Source: Candidatus Humimicrobium oleiphilum (GTDB lineage: Bacteria; Actinomycetota; Humimicrobiia; Humimicrobiales; Humimicrobiaceae). Taken from it: DNA of 38,074 nt. Within the stretch, counting starts at the first letter, position 1; each line of letters begins with the position of its first letter. The stretch is taken from contig DBPS01000048.1 of the NCBI GenBank assembly GCA_002304935.1, positions 22,977 to 61,050 on the forward strand, given 5' to 3'. Of this stretch, positions 13,701 through 20,859 are shown one piece after another. Below the pieces are notes generated by a model, which searched no databases, had not been told where the DNA came from, and saw only the letters and a list, made by a program, of their open reading frames with translations. A program made the translations under genes and the position numbers.

Positions 13701-14672
13701 TTATTTAACTCCGACAAATCCTGCATCCTGTCCCAGAGCCTGCCCTTCAGGACCCAAAACAAATTCCATAAAAGCATTTGCTATTTCAGTCATAGTTCCG
13801 GAATTTCCATAAATATAAAGGTCTCTTGCTATCGGATAGGATTTATCTGCTACGGTTTCAACTGAAGGTAAAACCGCTGAACCGCCGTCTTTTACAGCAA
13901 CAAGATTTACATTTTCACCTGCTGATTTAAGATAGCCGATTCCTATATAGCCAATAGTGTTTTCATTTCCTGCCACCTGGTTTACAACATCACTGTTTGA
14001 CTGCAATCTCAGGCACATTTCTGAATAATCATTGTCTTTTTCTGTTTTGTTTTTCTGCACTACTCTTTCAAGGAAATATTCACCTGTACCTGAATTTGTA
14101 TCTCTTGCAGCTGCAACTATATCGGCATCAGGGCCACCGATTTCATTCCAGTTCGTTATCCTGCCAGTAAAAATATCTGATAACTGCTCTATTGAAAGTT
14201 CCTTTAAATCAATATTTTTGCTTGTTATGACGCATATGCCATCAAACAAAACCACATATTCTTTTATATCCTGTCCGTTTGCTTCTGCTGCTGCAAATTC
14301 ATCTTCCTTCATTTCCCTGGAAGCGTTTGCAAGATCAGTAGTACCGTTTAGCAGAGAGGCTATGCCCTCTCCTGAGCCACCGCCATTAACAGTTATTTTT
14401 CCACCGTTTGTAGTCATAAAAGCTTCTGCCCACATCTGCGCAACTTCCAGAAGGGTTGTGGATCCTGTTATTGTAAGAGTCTGGTCTTCAAATTTTTTTT
14501 CTGACTGTCCGTTATCAGACGATGTCTCGTTCTGCTCCTGTGATTGTGCTGATTCAGAACCGGTTGCTTCACTAGCAGAAGATGGGGAGCATCCAGCTAA
14601 AAGACTAATACCTGTGATGATAGCTAAAGAAATGATGATTAAAGAAATTATATTCTTCTTTATCTGGCTCAC
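13701..14672 (-). CDS. pstS: PstS-type phosphate-binding lipoprotein (copy 2)
   Basis: The protein has 323 residues when started at GTG 14672, which has AGGAGG 6 bases upstream. Starting there gives a clean lipoprotein signal (SQIKKNIISLIIISLAII then LLAGC), whereas the longer open frame adds 22 residues without a ribosome binding site. The mature part repeats the motifs of copy 1: TGSTTLLEVAQMW, GGGSGEGIASLLNGTTDLA, ARDTNSGTGEYFLERV. The two are clearly paralogues. It has its own promoter with a palindrome at the transcription start, so it may respond to phosphate independently of the pstCA genes. Confidence 0.95.
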   Translation of the reverse strand: MSQIKKNIISLIIISLAIITGISLLAGCSPSSASEATGSESAQSQEQNETSSDNGQSEKKFEDQTLTITGSTTLLEVAQMWAEAFMTTNGGKITVNGGGSGEGIASLLNGTTDLANASREMKEDEFAAAEANGQDIKEYVVLFDGICVITSKNIDLKELSIEQLSDIFTGRITNWNEIGGPDADIVAAARDTNSGTGEYFLERVVQKNKTEKDNDYSEMCLRLQSNSDVVNQVAGNENTIGYIGIGYLKSAGENVNLVAVKDGGSAVLPSVETVADKSYPIARDLYIYGNSGTMTEIANAFMEFVLGPEGQALGQDAGFVGVK

Positions 14673-14705
14673 TAAATTCCTCCTGTTTGTTAGTAAGTCG
14701 ATTTT

Positions 14706-14742
14706 AAATATGAATCGGTATATTATGAACCGTTTCATATTT
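14706..14742 (-). promoter_or_regulatory. Palindrome at the transcription start of pstS copy 2
   Basis: AAATATGAA (14706-14714) pairs with TTCATATTT (14734-14742), and CGGT pairs with ACCG inside, with one mismatch and a 9-base loop. It begins just after the predicted -10 and ends 33 bp before the start codon. It could be a dimeric repressor/activator operator or a 5'-UTR hairpin. Confidence 0.6.
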
Positions 14743-14744
14743 AT

Positions 14745-14774
14745 ATTTTATTGTATAAGCCAAATGAATGTCAA
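14745..14774 (-). promoter_or_regulatory. Promoter of pstS copy 2
   Basis: The minus strand carries a perfect TTGACA (14774-14769) and TAAAAT (14750-14745) with an 18-bp spacer. The predicted start lies near 14738, inside the palindrome. Confidence 0.65.
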
Positions 14775-15122
14775 TACTTTTTTTTATTATAGTGTCGTTA
14801 TTAAATTATATTATCACTCTTATCTTATTCAGGGAAAATGTCATTATGAATTTTTAATATATGAGATTAGCCTCTAAGCTTTGTGACCCAGATAATTTTA
14901 ATAAACACTATATTTAAGATAATGGATTTTTTAACTAAAGCAGCTCCCAATTCAAAATTAGCAGAAACAATAATATAACTTTTCCATGATGAGACCGGCT
15001 TTGAATTTTAAATCACTTCCAGAATTTAAAAAGCTATTTTTCCTATCAGCAATTGTATTATTTAATAACAATCTTATCTTTTATATACCTATATATAAAA
15101 AGCAGAATCTTTATATCTGTAA
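14775..15122. other. AT-rich intergenic region
   Basis: I see no gene, RNA or repeat between the pstS copy 2 promoter and the promoter of the toxin-antitoxin pair. The short frames here lack ribosome binding sites and recognisable content. Confidence 0.4.
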
Positions 15123-15151
15123 TTGACAAGTTGTAGGATAATAAGTATATT
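15123..15151 (+). promoter_or_regulatory. Promoter of the Phd/PIN toxin-antitoxin pair
   Basis: TTGACA (15123-15128) and TATATT (15146-15151) are separated by exactly 17 bp, about 35 bp before the chosen start codon. Confidence 0.7.
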
Positions 15152-15184
15152 TATTGTAGTCTAATTATGAAGAAAGGAATTTTA

Positions 15185-15472
15185 ATGAAATTTGTAAGTG
15201 TAAGAGATTTCAGAATAAGGCCGGGTGATATTTGGAAACAATTAAAAATTGATAATGATATTATTATTACTTCAAATGGTAAACCCATAGCTATTTTAAA
15301 TTCGGTGGAAGCAGAAAATCTGGAAAGCTCAATCTCAGTACTTAGAAGAGCCAGGGCACTGTTAGCCCTTGAAAAAATACAGAAAGCATCAGCATCAAAA
15401 GGAACAGACAAACTGTCTGAAGAAGAAATTGAAAACGAAATAAAATCCTCAAGATCGGAGAGAAATAGGTGA
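15185..15472 (+). CDS. Phd/YefM-family antitoxin
   Basis: The 95-residue protein begins MKFVSVRDFRIRPGDIWKQL, followed by NDIIITSNGKPIAILNS, the standard Phd/YefM N-terminal fold that binds DNA. The C-terminal half is helical and charged, suited to wrapping a toxin. I use ATG 15185, preceded by AAAGGA, not ATG 15167, which has no ribosome binding site. It overlaps the PIN-domain toxin gene by 4 bases (GTGA), so the two are translationally coupled. Confidence 0.88.
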   Translation: MKFVSVRDFRIRPGDIWKQLKIDNDIIITSNGKPIAILNSVEAENLESSISVLRRARALLALEKIQKASASKGTDKLSEEEIENEIKSSRSERNR

Positions 15473-15882
15473 TTGTAGTTGTAGACACTAATGTAATTAT
15501 TTCCGGATTAATTAAATCCTTTAGTGATGCATCAAAAATTATCAATCTTATTTTATCCGGCAAAATAAGATTAGCTTATGACGCCAGGATATTAACTGAA
15601 TATGAAGAAGTATTAAAAAGAAAAAAATTTAATATTAACTTTAAACATATAGAATCAATCATTTCTCAAATAAAAGAAGATGGCGTATATGTTAGCCCAA
15701 CACCTTTAAAAGAATTACTTCCTGACAAAGATGACCAACCATTACTGGAAGTTGCATATGCCAGCAAAATAGACGTTATTATTACAGGAAATAAAAAGCA
15801 TTTTCCATATAAAGTATGTAAAAATATCCATATTTTATCTCCCTCTGAATTTCTAAATTATTTTATTCTTAATACTTATTAA
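15469..15882 (+). CDS. PIN-domain toxin (putative ribonuclease)
   Basis: The 137-residue PIN domain belongs to the COG1569-type toxin group. The metal-binding acidic residues are visible: VVVDTNVIISGL (Asp6), a TEYEEVLKR glutamate, DKDDQPLLEVAYASKIDVIITGNKKHF with the central Asp pair, and the final Asp before IITG. Such enzymes cleave RNA and are held inactive by the upstream antitoxin. The start is GTG, overlapping the antitoxin stop. A weak site and the overlap suggest translation depends on the antitoxin. Confidence 0.9.
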   Translation: MIVVVDTNVIISGLIKSFSDASKIINLILSGKIRLAYDARILTEYEEVLKRKKFNINFKHIESIISQIKEDGVYVSPTPLKELLPDKDDQPLLEVAYASKIDVIITGNKKHFPYKVCKNIHILSPSEFLNYFILNTY

Positions 15883-16118
15883 AGACTTTAAAGATTTTTC
15901 AATTCATCCGGGAAATTATCAAGAGTCAGATTTGATTTTTAAATTAGTCTTAAAAAAATGCCTTAAGTAACTTATTTATGGTTAGAAATTGATTAAGTTG
16001 CAATATAGCATTCTTTATTTAAAATTATATAGCCCCTTGGTATCCTTGAAACTGTCTGTTTAGAATTATTTTGGAGTGATAAAGTTTTCAAATAAAATAT
16101 GGCCCTGATTGAATGAAG
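15883..16118. other. Intergenic region after the PIN toxin
   Basis: This AT-rich spacer has no recognisable gene. It should contain the 3' end of the tRNA operon transcript, but I see no strong hairpin with a T-run on the minus strand. Confidence 0.4.
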
Positions 16119-16194
16119 TGGTGGCGAGACGCAGAATCGAACTGCGGACACGTGGATTTTCAGTCCACTGCTCTACCAACTGAGCTATCTCGCC
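16119..16194 (-). tRNA. tRNA-Phe (GAA)
   Basis: A 76-base cloverleaf on the minus strand starts GGCGAGATAGCTCAG, with anticodon loop CTGAAAA (GAA), T-arm AGTTCGATTCT and encoded CCA (16121-16119). It is the last gene of the five-tRNA operon and is separated from tRNA-Asp by an unusually long 176-bp spacer. Confidence 0.96.
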
Positions 16195-16205
16195 CTAAAA
16201 AAAAG

Positions 16206-16327
16206 TGGCGGAGCTGACGGGATTCGTTCTTTCGTCTCACCTTCGGTTCGCTGCAGAGACGCTGACTCCTGCGCTTCGCTTTGTCCGTCCTTTCGAATCC
16301 CTGCCAATATGTCACTGGCATATTGGC
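16206..16327 (-). repeat. Structured insertion with a copy of the tRNA-Asp 3' end
   Basis: Positions 16206-16226 repeat exactly the last 21 bases of tRNA-Asp including CCA (16371-16391). The next ~67 bases are GC-richer and end in CGAATCCC (16294-16301), the inverse of GGGATTCG (16219-16226). A second hairpin, GCCAATATG/CATATTGGC (16303-16311 with 16319-16327), follows. This looks like an insertion scar or a small repeat element inside the tRNA operon. Confidence 0.6.
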
Positions 16328-16370
16328 CAGTCCATTACCGTATTTCAATATATAAACAGCAACTAAATAC

Positions 16371-16447
16371 TGGCGGAGCTGACGGGATTCGAACCCGCGA
16401 CCTCGTGCGTGACAGGCACGTGTCCTAAACCGCTAGACGACAGCTCC
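16371..16447 (-). tRNA. tRNA-Asp (GTC)
   Basis: The minus strand gives a 77-base gene starting GGAGCTGTCGTCTAG, with anticodon GTC in CTGTCAC, T-arm GGGTTCGAATCCC, discriminator G and encoded CCA (16373-16371). Its final 21 bases are duplicated at 16206-16226. Confidence 0.96.
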
Positions 16448-16468
16448 TTAAAAGCCTCTGAAAAATAA

Positions 16469-16544
16469 TGGTGGGCGATGTAGGGATCGAACCTACGACC
16501 CTCTGCTTGTAAGGCAGATGCTCTCCCAGCTGAGCTAATCGCCC
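16469..16544 (-). tRNA. tRNA-Val (TAC)
   Basis: A 76-base minus-strand gene starts GGGCGATTAGCTCAG, has anticodon loop CTTACAA (TAC), T-arm AGGTTCGATCC and encoded CCA (16471-16469). It lies 21 bases from tRNA-Asp. Confidence 0.96.
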
Positions 16545-16550
16545 GAAAAT

Positions 16551-16626
16551 TGGTACCCTCGAGGGAATTCGAATCCCTGTTGCAGCCGTGAAAGGGCTGT
16601 GTCCTAAACCGCTAGACGACGAGGGC
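16551..16626 (-). tRNA. tRNA-Glu (TTC)
   Basis: A 76-base minus-strand gene starts GCCCTCGTCGTCTAG, has anticodon loop CTTTCAC (TTC) and encoded CCA (16553-16551). The first acceptor pair appears to be G-U. It is 6 bases from tRNA-Val and 3 bases from tRNA-Lys. Confidence 0.95.
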
Positions 16627-16629
16627 AAA

Positions 16630-16705
16630 TGGTGAGCCGTGAAGGATTCGGACCTTCGACACCCGGATTAAAAGTCCGGTGCTCTACCAACTGAGCTAAC
16701 GGCCC
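16630..16705 (-). tRNA. tRNA-Lys (TTT)
   Basis: A 76-base minus-strand gene starts GGGCCGTTAGCTCAG, has anticodon loop CTTTTAA (TTT), T-arm AGGTCCGAATCCT and encoded CCA (16632-16630). It is the first tRNA of the operon. Confidence 0.96.
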
Positions 16706-16756
16706 ACTTAAACCTGTCATTTTAAAAATATCAAAACAACATAAAAAGTGCAAATC

Positions 16757-16776
16757 AATACTTGCACCCTGAGCCA
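16757..16776 (-). terminator. Terminator-like hairpin in the tRNA operon leader
   Basis: On the minus strand GTGCAA pairs with TTGCAC around an 8-base loop, followed immediately by TTTTT. It sits between the predicted operon promoter (16808-16836) and tRNA-Lys, so it may attenuate transcription of the tRNAs. The stem is only 6 bp. Confidence 0.5.
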
Positions 16777-16807
16777 AACCTTTTAATTAAAAAATTGGCA
16801 AGCAAAA

Positions 16808-16836
16808 ATAATACTATAGTAGCAAAAGCATGTCAA
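16808..16836 (-). promoter_or_regulatory. Promoter of the five-tRNA operon
   Basis: A perfect TTGACA (16836-16831) and TATTAT (16813-16808) are spaced by 17 bp on the minus strand. Transcription would start near 16801 with a leader of about 95 bases before tRNA-Lys. Confidence 0.75.
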
Positions 16837-16837
16837 T

Positions 16838-16872
16838 AAAAAACACCACTTAAACTATGATAAATTTAAGTG
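16838..16872 (-). terminator. Terminator of the YtxH-like gene
   Basis: CACTTAAA (16847-16854) and TTTAAGTG (16865-16872) form an 8-bp stem. On the minus strand GTGTTTTTTATT follows. It lies 26 bp past the stop codon, and its T-run abuts the -35 of the tRNA operon promoter. Confidence 0.7.
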
Positions 16873-16897
16873 CCAGTTTTTTAATAACAGTACTAGC

Positions 16898-17185
16898 TTA
16901 TTCTTCCTGAGAATCGTTCAATATCCTTGATGACAGATGCTCGACTTTTTCTTTGCTTTTATCAATAAATTCACTGCCCAAAACTCTTACCTCTTCAAAT
17001 CCGAATTTTCCTCTTTCGACCATCTCATTCAGCCAGTACTTTATTGCTTCCCTGAATTTCCTTCCAGTCTGAGGAGCAAAAAGAAAACCTAAAAAAACTC
17101 CGAATGATAAAGTAAAAAGCATCAGAAAAAGAATACCTATGATAAGCTTTCCGGAAGAATGCTCGTCTTTATTTTTTTCTGACAT
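16898..17185 (-). CDS. YtxH-domain membrane protein
   Basis: This 95-residue protein has a short charged N-terminus, one transmembrane helix (about residues 13-35), and directly after it FAPQTGRKFREAIK, the 'LFAPxxGxxxR' hallmark of the YtxH family. An amphipathic charged tail follows. Family members are small membrane-anchored proteins linked to general stress in some Gram-positive bacteria. Their biochemical role is unknown. It lies 47 bp downstream of the glycosyltransferase gene on the same strand and ends in its own terminator. Confidence 0.8.
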   Translation of the reverse strand: MSEKNKDEHSSGKLIIGILFLMLFTLSFGVFLGFLFAPQTGRKFREAIKYWLNEMVERGKFGFEEVRVLGSEFIDKSKEKVEHLSSRILNDSQEE

Positions 17186-17232
17186 ATCATACCTTCCTTT
17201 TAAAAATTATTTTTAATATTTTTTAAGCTTCT

Positions 17233-18531
17233 TTATTTATTTAAAGATCTTGGACTTAAATTTATCCTTATTTTTTTATTTTTATAATAATCCCATCTGT
17301 CAAGCAGATACCATTTTACCCTTTCAAACACTCCGGCATTCCCTTCAATTATGGCATCTGCTATTTCGTCACTGAAAAGCTCCGCTTCTTTTATGAAAGT
17401 TGCTGTCCTTAAATAATAAAAAGGAAGCATTGCCTTTAATACTTTTTCTCTCTCTTCGGGACTGACAAAATTATAGGCACAGGCAAATTCATATACTATT
17501 TTTGTCCAAAGTTCTACAGACAATGTTACACTTTCAGGAGAATTGGCGCTCAGGGTATTTCTGAATTCCCTGTGGGTATTATCTTCAAAAATAATTTTCC
17601 ATATATTTTTGTAAACATCCTGGCCATCATAAAATTTCTGCAACAGCTCATTATAATTTGCTTTAAAACGTTCAGCTTCCACAAATTTAAAATCCCCCAT
17701 AATGAAACCCTGGATACTTCCGATTACATCACGCCATCTGTACTCATAATTTTTCATCAGATCAAAGACAGTACCGGCAACCTGAATAAATATTGATTCT
17801 ATTTCCCTTTGAGGATTTTTTTCGTGAAGTTTTGTTCCCAGAACAGACTGGCATACCCTGAATCCTTCATTAAGTGCCGTAGTTGTCATCCATATATCGA
17901 CACCATATTTATCTATATGGGAATATTCTTTCCAGTATTTCCCTCTTGTAAATACCTGCAGGACTCCGTTTGAAAAAGAAAAATCTCCTCCTATCGGCTG
18001 CCTTATCCTTAAGCCATAGAGAGCCCTTGTAAGTGGATAAGCAAGAGTATTATTTATAGTTGCGTCATGTTCGTTTCTTATATAGTAAGGGGCAACAAAA
18101 CCGTACCCTGATTTTAAAACAGGATTAACCAAATTATAAATCCATTCAGGTGTTACGCTTAGAGTATCTGCTTCACATATTACACATACTTTTGCATCAA
18201 GGATTCTTGCACCTTCAAGAATCTCCTTTATTGCAGAACCTTTTCCTTTTACTCCGGAATATTTTGTCGAAATACATTCAATACCTTTTGGCAGCATGGT
18301 CTTCTGTATGGCATTCGTGGTTTTGTCTTCTGAATCGCTGTCAGCATTAAGAATAACACTTTTAAGCTCAGGATAATATTTTTTCAAACCTTCTCCGCAA
18401 TTTTTCAGAATGTTGGATATCGTAGCTTCATTATTATATGTCGGAATACCGACAACTATATCTGCACTTCCAATTTTCTTAAGCTGCAGTATAAACTCTG
18501 TGTTCGGGGCTTCATTAATGAAATCAGTCAT
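17233..18531 (-). CDS. GT-A glycosyltransferase, GT81/GT78-like (possible glycosyl-glycerate synthase)
   Basis: The 432-residue GT-A fold enzyme has VVGIPTYNNEATI (residues 26-38), LNADSDSEDKT, GVKGKGSAIKEIL and a nucleotide-sugar/metal segment CEADTLSVTPEW. The acceptor-side pattern is RQPIGGDFSFSNG, then YGVDIWMTTTAL and LGTKLHEKNP. The GKGxA, PxGG(D/E) and YGV(D/E)I elements with a late His resemble glucosyl-3-phosphoglycerate synthase (GpgS, GT81) and mannosylglycerate synthase (GT78). The C-terminal ~150 residues are helical. A HAD phosphatase gene lies just upstream on the same strand, which suits a synthase-phosphatase pair making glucosyl- or mannosylglycerate. The sugar is not determinable from sequence alone. 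Confidence 0.65.
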   Translation of the reverse strand: MTDFINEAPNTEFILQLKKIGSADIVVGIPTYNNEATISNILKNCGEGLKKYYPELKSVILNADSDSEDKTTNAIQKTMLPKGIECISTKYSGVKGKGSAIKEILEGARILDAKVCVICEADTLSVTPEWIYNLVNPVLKSGYGFVAPYYIRNEHDATINNTLAYPLTRALYGLRIRQPIGGDFSFSNGVLQVFTRGKYWKEYSHIDKYGVDIWMTTTALNEGFRVCQSVLGTKLHEKNPQREIESIFIQVAGTVFDLMKNYEYRWRDVIGSIQGFIMGDFKFVEAERFKANYNELLQKFYDGQDVYKNIWKIIFEDNTHREFRNTLSANSPESVTLSVELWTKIVYEFACAYNFVSPEEREKVLKAMLPFYYLRTATFIKEAELFSDEIADAIIEGNAGVFERVKWYLLDRWDYYKNKKIRINLSPRSLNK

Positions 18532-18624
18532 CTTCTTCCTTCTTTTTAAAAAATTTTATTAAAATTTTTATAATCTCCCAAGCTAATTATATTTTATTTT
18601 TAAAAATAAAAATAATAAATGGGG

Positions 18625-19482
18625 CTAAATAAACAAATACTTGATTACTTCTTCCCATCCCCGGTTCATTTTCTCTTCAGTTATAAAGACATTATCATAA
18701 TTTGGAAGAGTCTCAATTATGTGGTCTTCTTCATGAATATCATTATTCATTAAAAAAAAGAACTTTACTTCACCAGCCATTTTCAAATCTTCTGCGGAAT
18801 CACCCAGGGCAATACATTTTTCTTTTGAAAAGCCTCTTATTTCCCTGTCCAGCCTGACACCTTTGGATTTATCCACTCCTTTCGGCATAAGATTATAGAA
18901 GTAAGTCTTGCAGTCAGGAAATTCTGCAGCGTAAAGAGAGGTCGGTCCATTATTCATAATCATCGAATCCTCAAAACCATTTTCAGCCAGAATCATGTTT
19001 GCTTTATCAACATCTATCTCCCCTAAAAACAGAATATTTGTGTTTCTGTTCTTATTCCATTCAGGTCTGCAATCTATTTTTGAGGGAAAACTATTTTTCA
19101 TCAGTTCTGCTACATTTCTGAAATCTTCACCCAGACTTGTAAAATCGTGCCTGAAATTTTCTTTATCATAACTCAGATGTACTTCTTTGCCCCTGTCGTA
19201 TACTACTTCGGCTCCAAGTTCAGCAATATAATTATGCAAATTAAGCATCTGTGCATTATATTTAAGCTGATACCTGTTTCTTCCTGAAATCATAATCAGA
19301 TCTATGTTTTTTGCATGCAGTAATTCCAGGCATCGGACTGCACCAAAAAAATATGATCCTTCAGCATCGTTTACTATGCTTCCCTTATCGTTGAAAAGCG
19401 TTCCGTCACAGTCACTATAAATAGCTTTTATGTCTCTGACTTCTTTTCTGATTGTTTCTTTATAATCCCTGAAAAATTTCAT
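18625..19482 (-). CDS. HAD-superfamily IIB phosphatase (possible glycosyl-3-phosphoglycerate phosphatase)
   Basis: The 285-residue protein has all HAD motifs: the nucleophile motif SDCDGTLF (Asp24, Asp26), LIMISGRNR (motif II), KGVDKSKGVRL (motif III Lys) and IALGDSAEDLKMA (motif IV). A cap domain of IIB type lies between motifs II and III. Related enzymes include mannosyl-3-phosphoglycerate phosphatase, sucrose-phosphatase-like and Cof-type enzymes. The gene is immediately upstream of the GT81/GT78-like gene, and I infer that it dephosphorylates that enzyme's product. General sugar-phosphatase activity is the alternative. Confidence 0.7.
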   Translation of the reverse strand: MKFFRDYKETIRKEVRDIKAIYSDCDGTLFNDKGSIVNDAEGSYFFGAVRCLELLHAKNIDLIMISGRNRYQLKYNAQMLNLHNYIAELGAEVVYDRGKEVHLSYDKENFRHDFTSLGEDFRNVAELMKNSFPSKIDCRPEWNKNRNTNILFLGEIDVDKANMILAENGFEDSMIMNNGPTSLYAAEFPDCKTYFYNLMPKGVDKSKGVRLDREIRGFSKEKCIALGDSAEDLKMAGEVKFFFLMNNDIHEEDHIIETLPNYDNVFITEEKMNRGWEEVIKYLFI

Positions 19483-19622
19483 TTCTTTATTTCCCTTACT
19501 GCGATTTTTTACTTTTTCTTTTTCACTTATGTCTCATTATCATGATTTATCTTTGAATTGGCTTCAGATATAGCCTTACAAGTACTGCATTCCGATTAAG
19601 TCTTCCTGCAATCAATTTATTT

Positions 19623-20753
19623 TCAGCTATTAAACTCAGATTTTATTTTCAGAAACTGCATTATATCTGTTTTGGTAAGAATGCCCTGCAGCTTTCCGTC
19701 TTTGATTACAACAAGCGCACTTATATTCCCGCTATTTATTTTCTTTACAGCCTCATAAAGCTCTGTTTCCATTTCTATTTTATCTTCTTCGATATATGTA
19801 TTAACAATTTCCCCGACTGTTGCAATATCCCATTTCTCTCTTGGTAATTCTTTTACATCATTCAGCGTTATTATTCCGAGATATCTGTCATTATTGTTTC
19901 TATCGATAACAGGGAATTTACCATATTTATATTTTAAAAACCAATCATCAATAAGTTCCCTTACAGTGATATCTTTTGAAACTGAGACTATTTCAGTAGT
20001 GATGACATCTTTTACTTTTATCCCCTTGATTGATTTTTCCAGAGCAATCTGGGCATTTGCCTGGGCAGCGGCAGACTGCAGAAACCAGCCAATGAATATC
20101 AGCCAGATACCATTGAAAAAGACACCGAGAAATATATATACAATACCGACTGCTATCATGGCAAAACCGATACCCCTTCCGACATTGGAAGCAATTATTG
20201 TAGCCTTTTCAAAATTATTGGAAACTTTCCATATAATAGACCTTAAGATTCTTCCTCCATCAAGAGGAAACCCTGGAAGAAGATTGAATGTCCCCAAAGC
20301 TATATTTATAATTGTCAGGTATTTTGCCGGTTCCATTATTACAGGGATCTGCCTTGATACTATCCATATTACCCCGAAGACTATAGCCAGAAAATAACTG
20401 GCTGCAGGTCCGGCTATGGAAATCTGGAATTCCTTTGCAGGCGTATCAGGTTCTTTTTCAATTTGCGCAATCCCACCGAATATAAATAAGGTTATCTGTT
20501 TTACAGGTATTCCTTTTCTTATTGAAGTTATGGAATGAGAGACTTCATGAAATAATATTGAAAAAAAGAACAATAGCGCACTTATTATTGTAATTATGGC
20601 TATAAGCCATATTGAAATACCCGGCAAGACCCTTGGAAAATATGAGAACCCGAAGAAATAAGCAATCAGTGCAAAAATAACAAACCAGCTGTAATCAATC
20701 CTGATATCTATTCCGGATATCCTGAAAACTTTAAAAGAATTTGTCCTAATCAT
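19623..20753 (-). CDS. Site-2 protease (M50 family) with CBS domains
   Basis: The protein has 376 residues from ATG 20753. The open frame extends 33 codons further, but that part lacks a start signal and family similarity. The membrane part (residues 20-225) has the zinc site FHEVSH (His69, Glu70, His73) and NLLPGFPLDGGRILRS, where the Asp is the third ligand. Two CBS domains follow (about residues 245-370: VKDVITTEIVSVSKDITVRE, then VGEIVNTYIEEDKIEMETEL). CBS-linked site-2 proteases cleave membrane-bound substrates and may be gated by adenosine nucleotides. The substrate is unknown. Confidence 0.92.
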   Translation of the reverse strand: MIRTNSFKVFRISGIDIRIDYSWFVIFALIAYFFGFSYFPRVLPGISIWLIAIITIISALLFFFSILFHEVSHSITSIRKGIPVKQITLFIFGGIAQIEKEPDTPAKEFQISIAGPAASYFLAIVFGVIWIVSRQIPVIMEPAKYLTIINIALGTFNLLPGFPLDGGRILRSIIWKVSNNFEKATIIASNVGRGIGFAMIAVGIVYIFLGVFFNGIWLIFIGWFLQSAAAQANAQIALEKSIKGIKVKDVITTEIVSVSKDITVRELIDDWFLKYKYGKFPVIDRNNNDRYLGIITLNDVKELPREKWDIATVGEIVNTYIEEDKIEMETELYEAVKKINSGNISALVVIKDGKLQGILTKTDIMQFLKIKSEFNS

Positions 20754-20859
20754 TTCCCTCACCCTTTTTAAAAATTTACTTTGGAAACCTTTTAATATAT
20801 TTTTAATACATATAATCATATAATAAACATGGAAATGTAAAAATAGTAACAATAAACAA

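Noticed and set aside
16160..16628. Minus-strand open frames of 62 and 67 codons over the tRNA cluster
   Set aside because: They are translations of tRNA genes and their spacers (GLGHSPFTAATGIRIPSR type), a known artefact.
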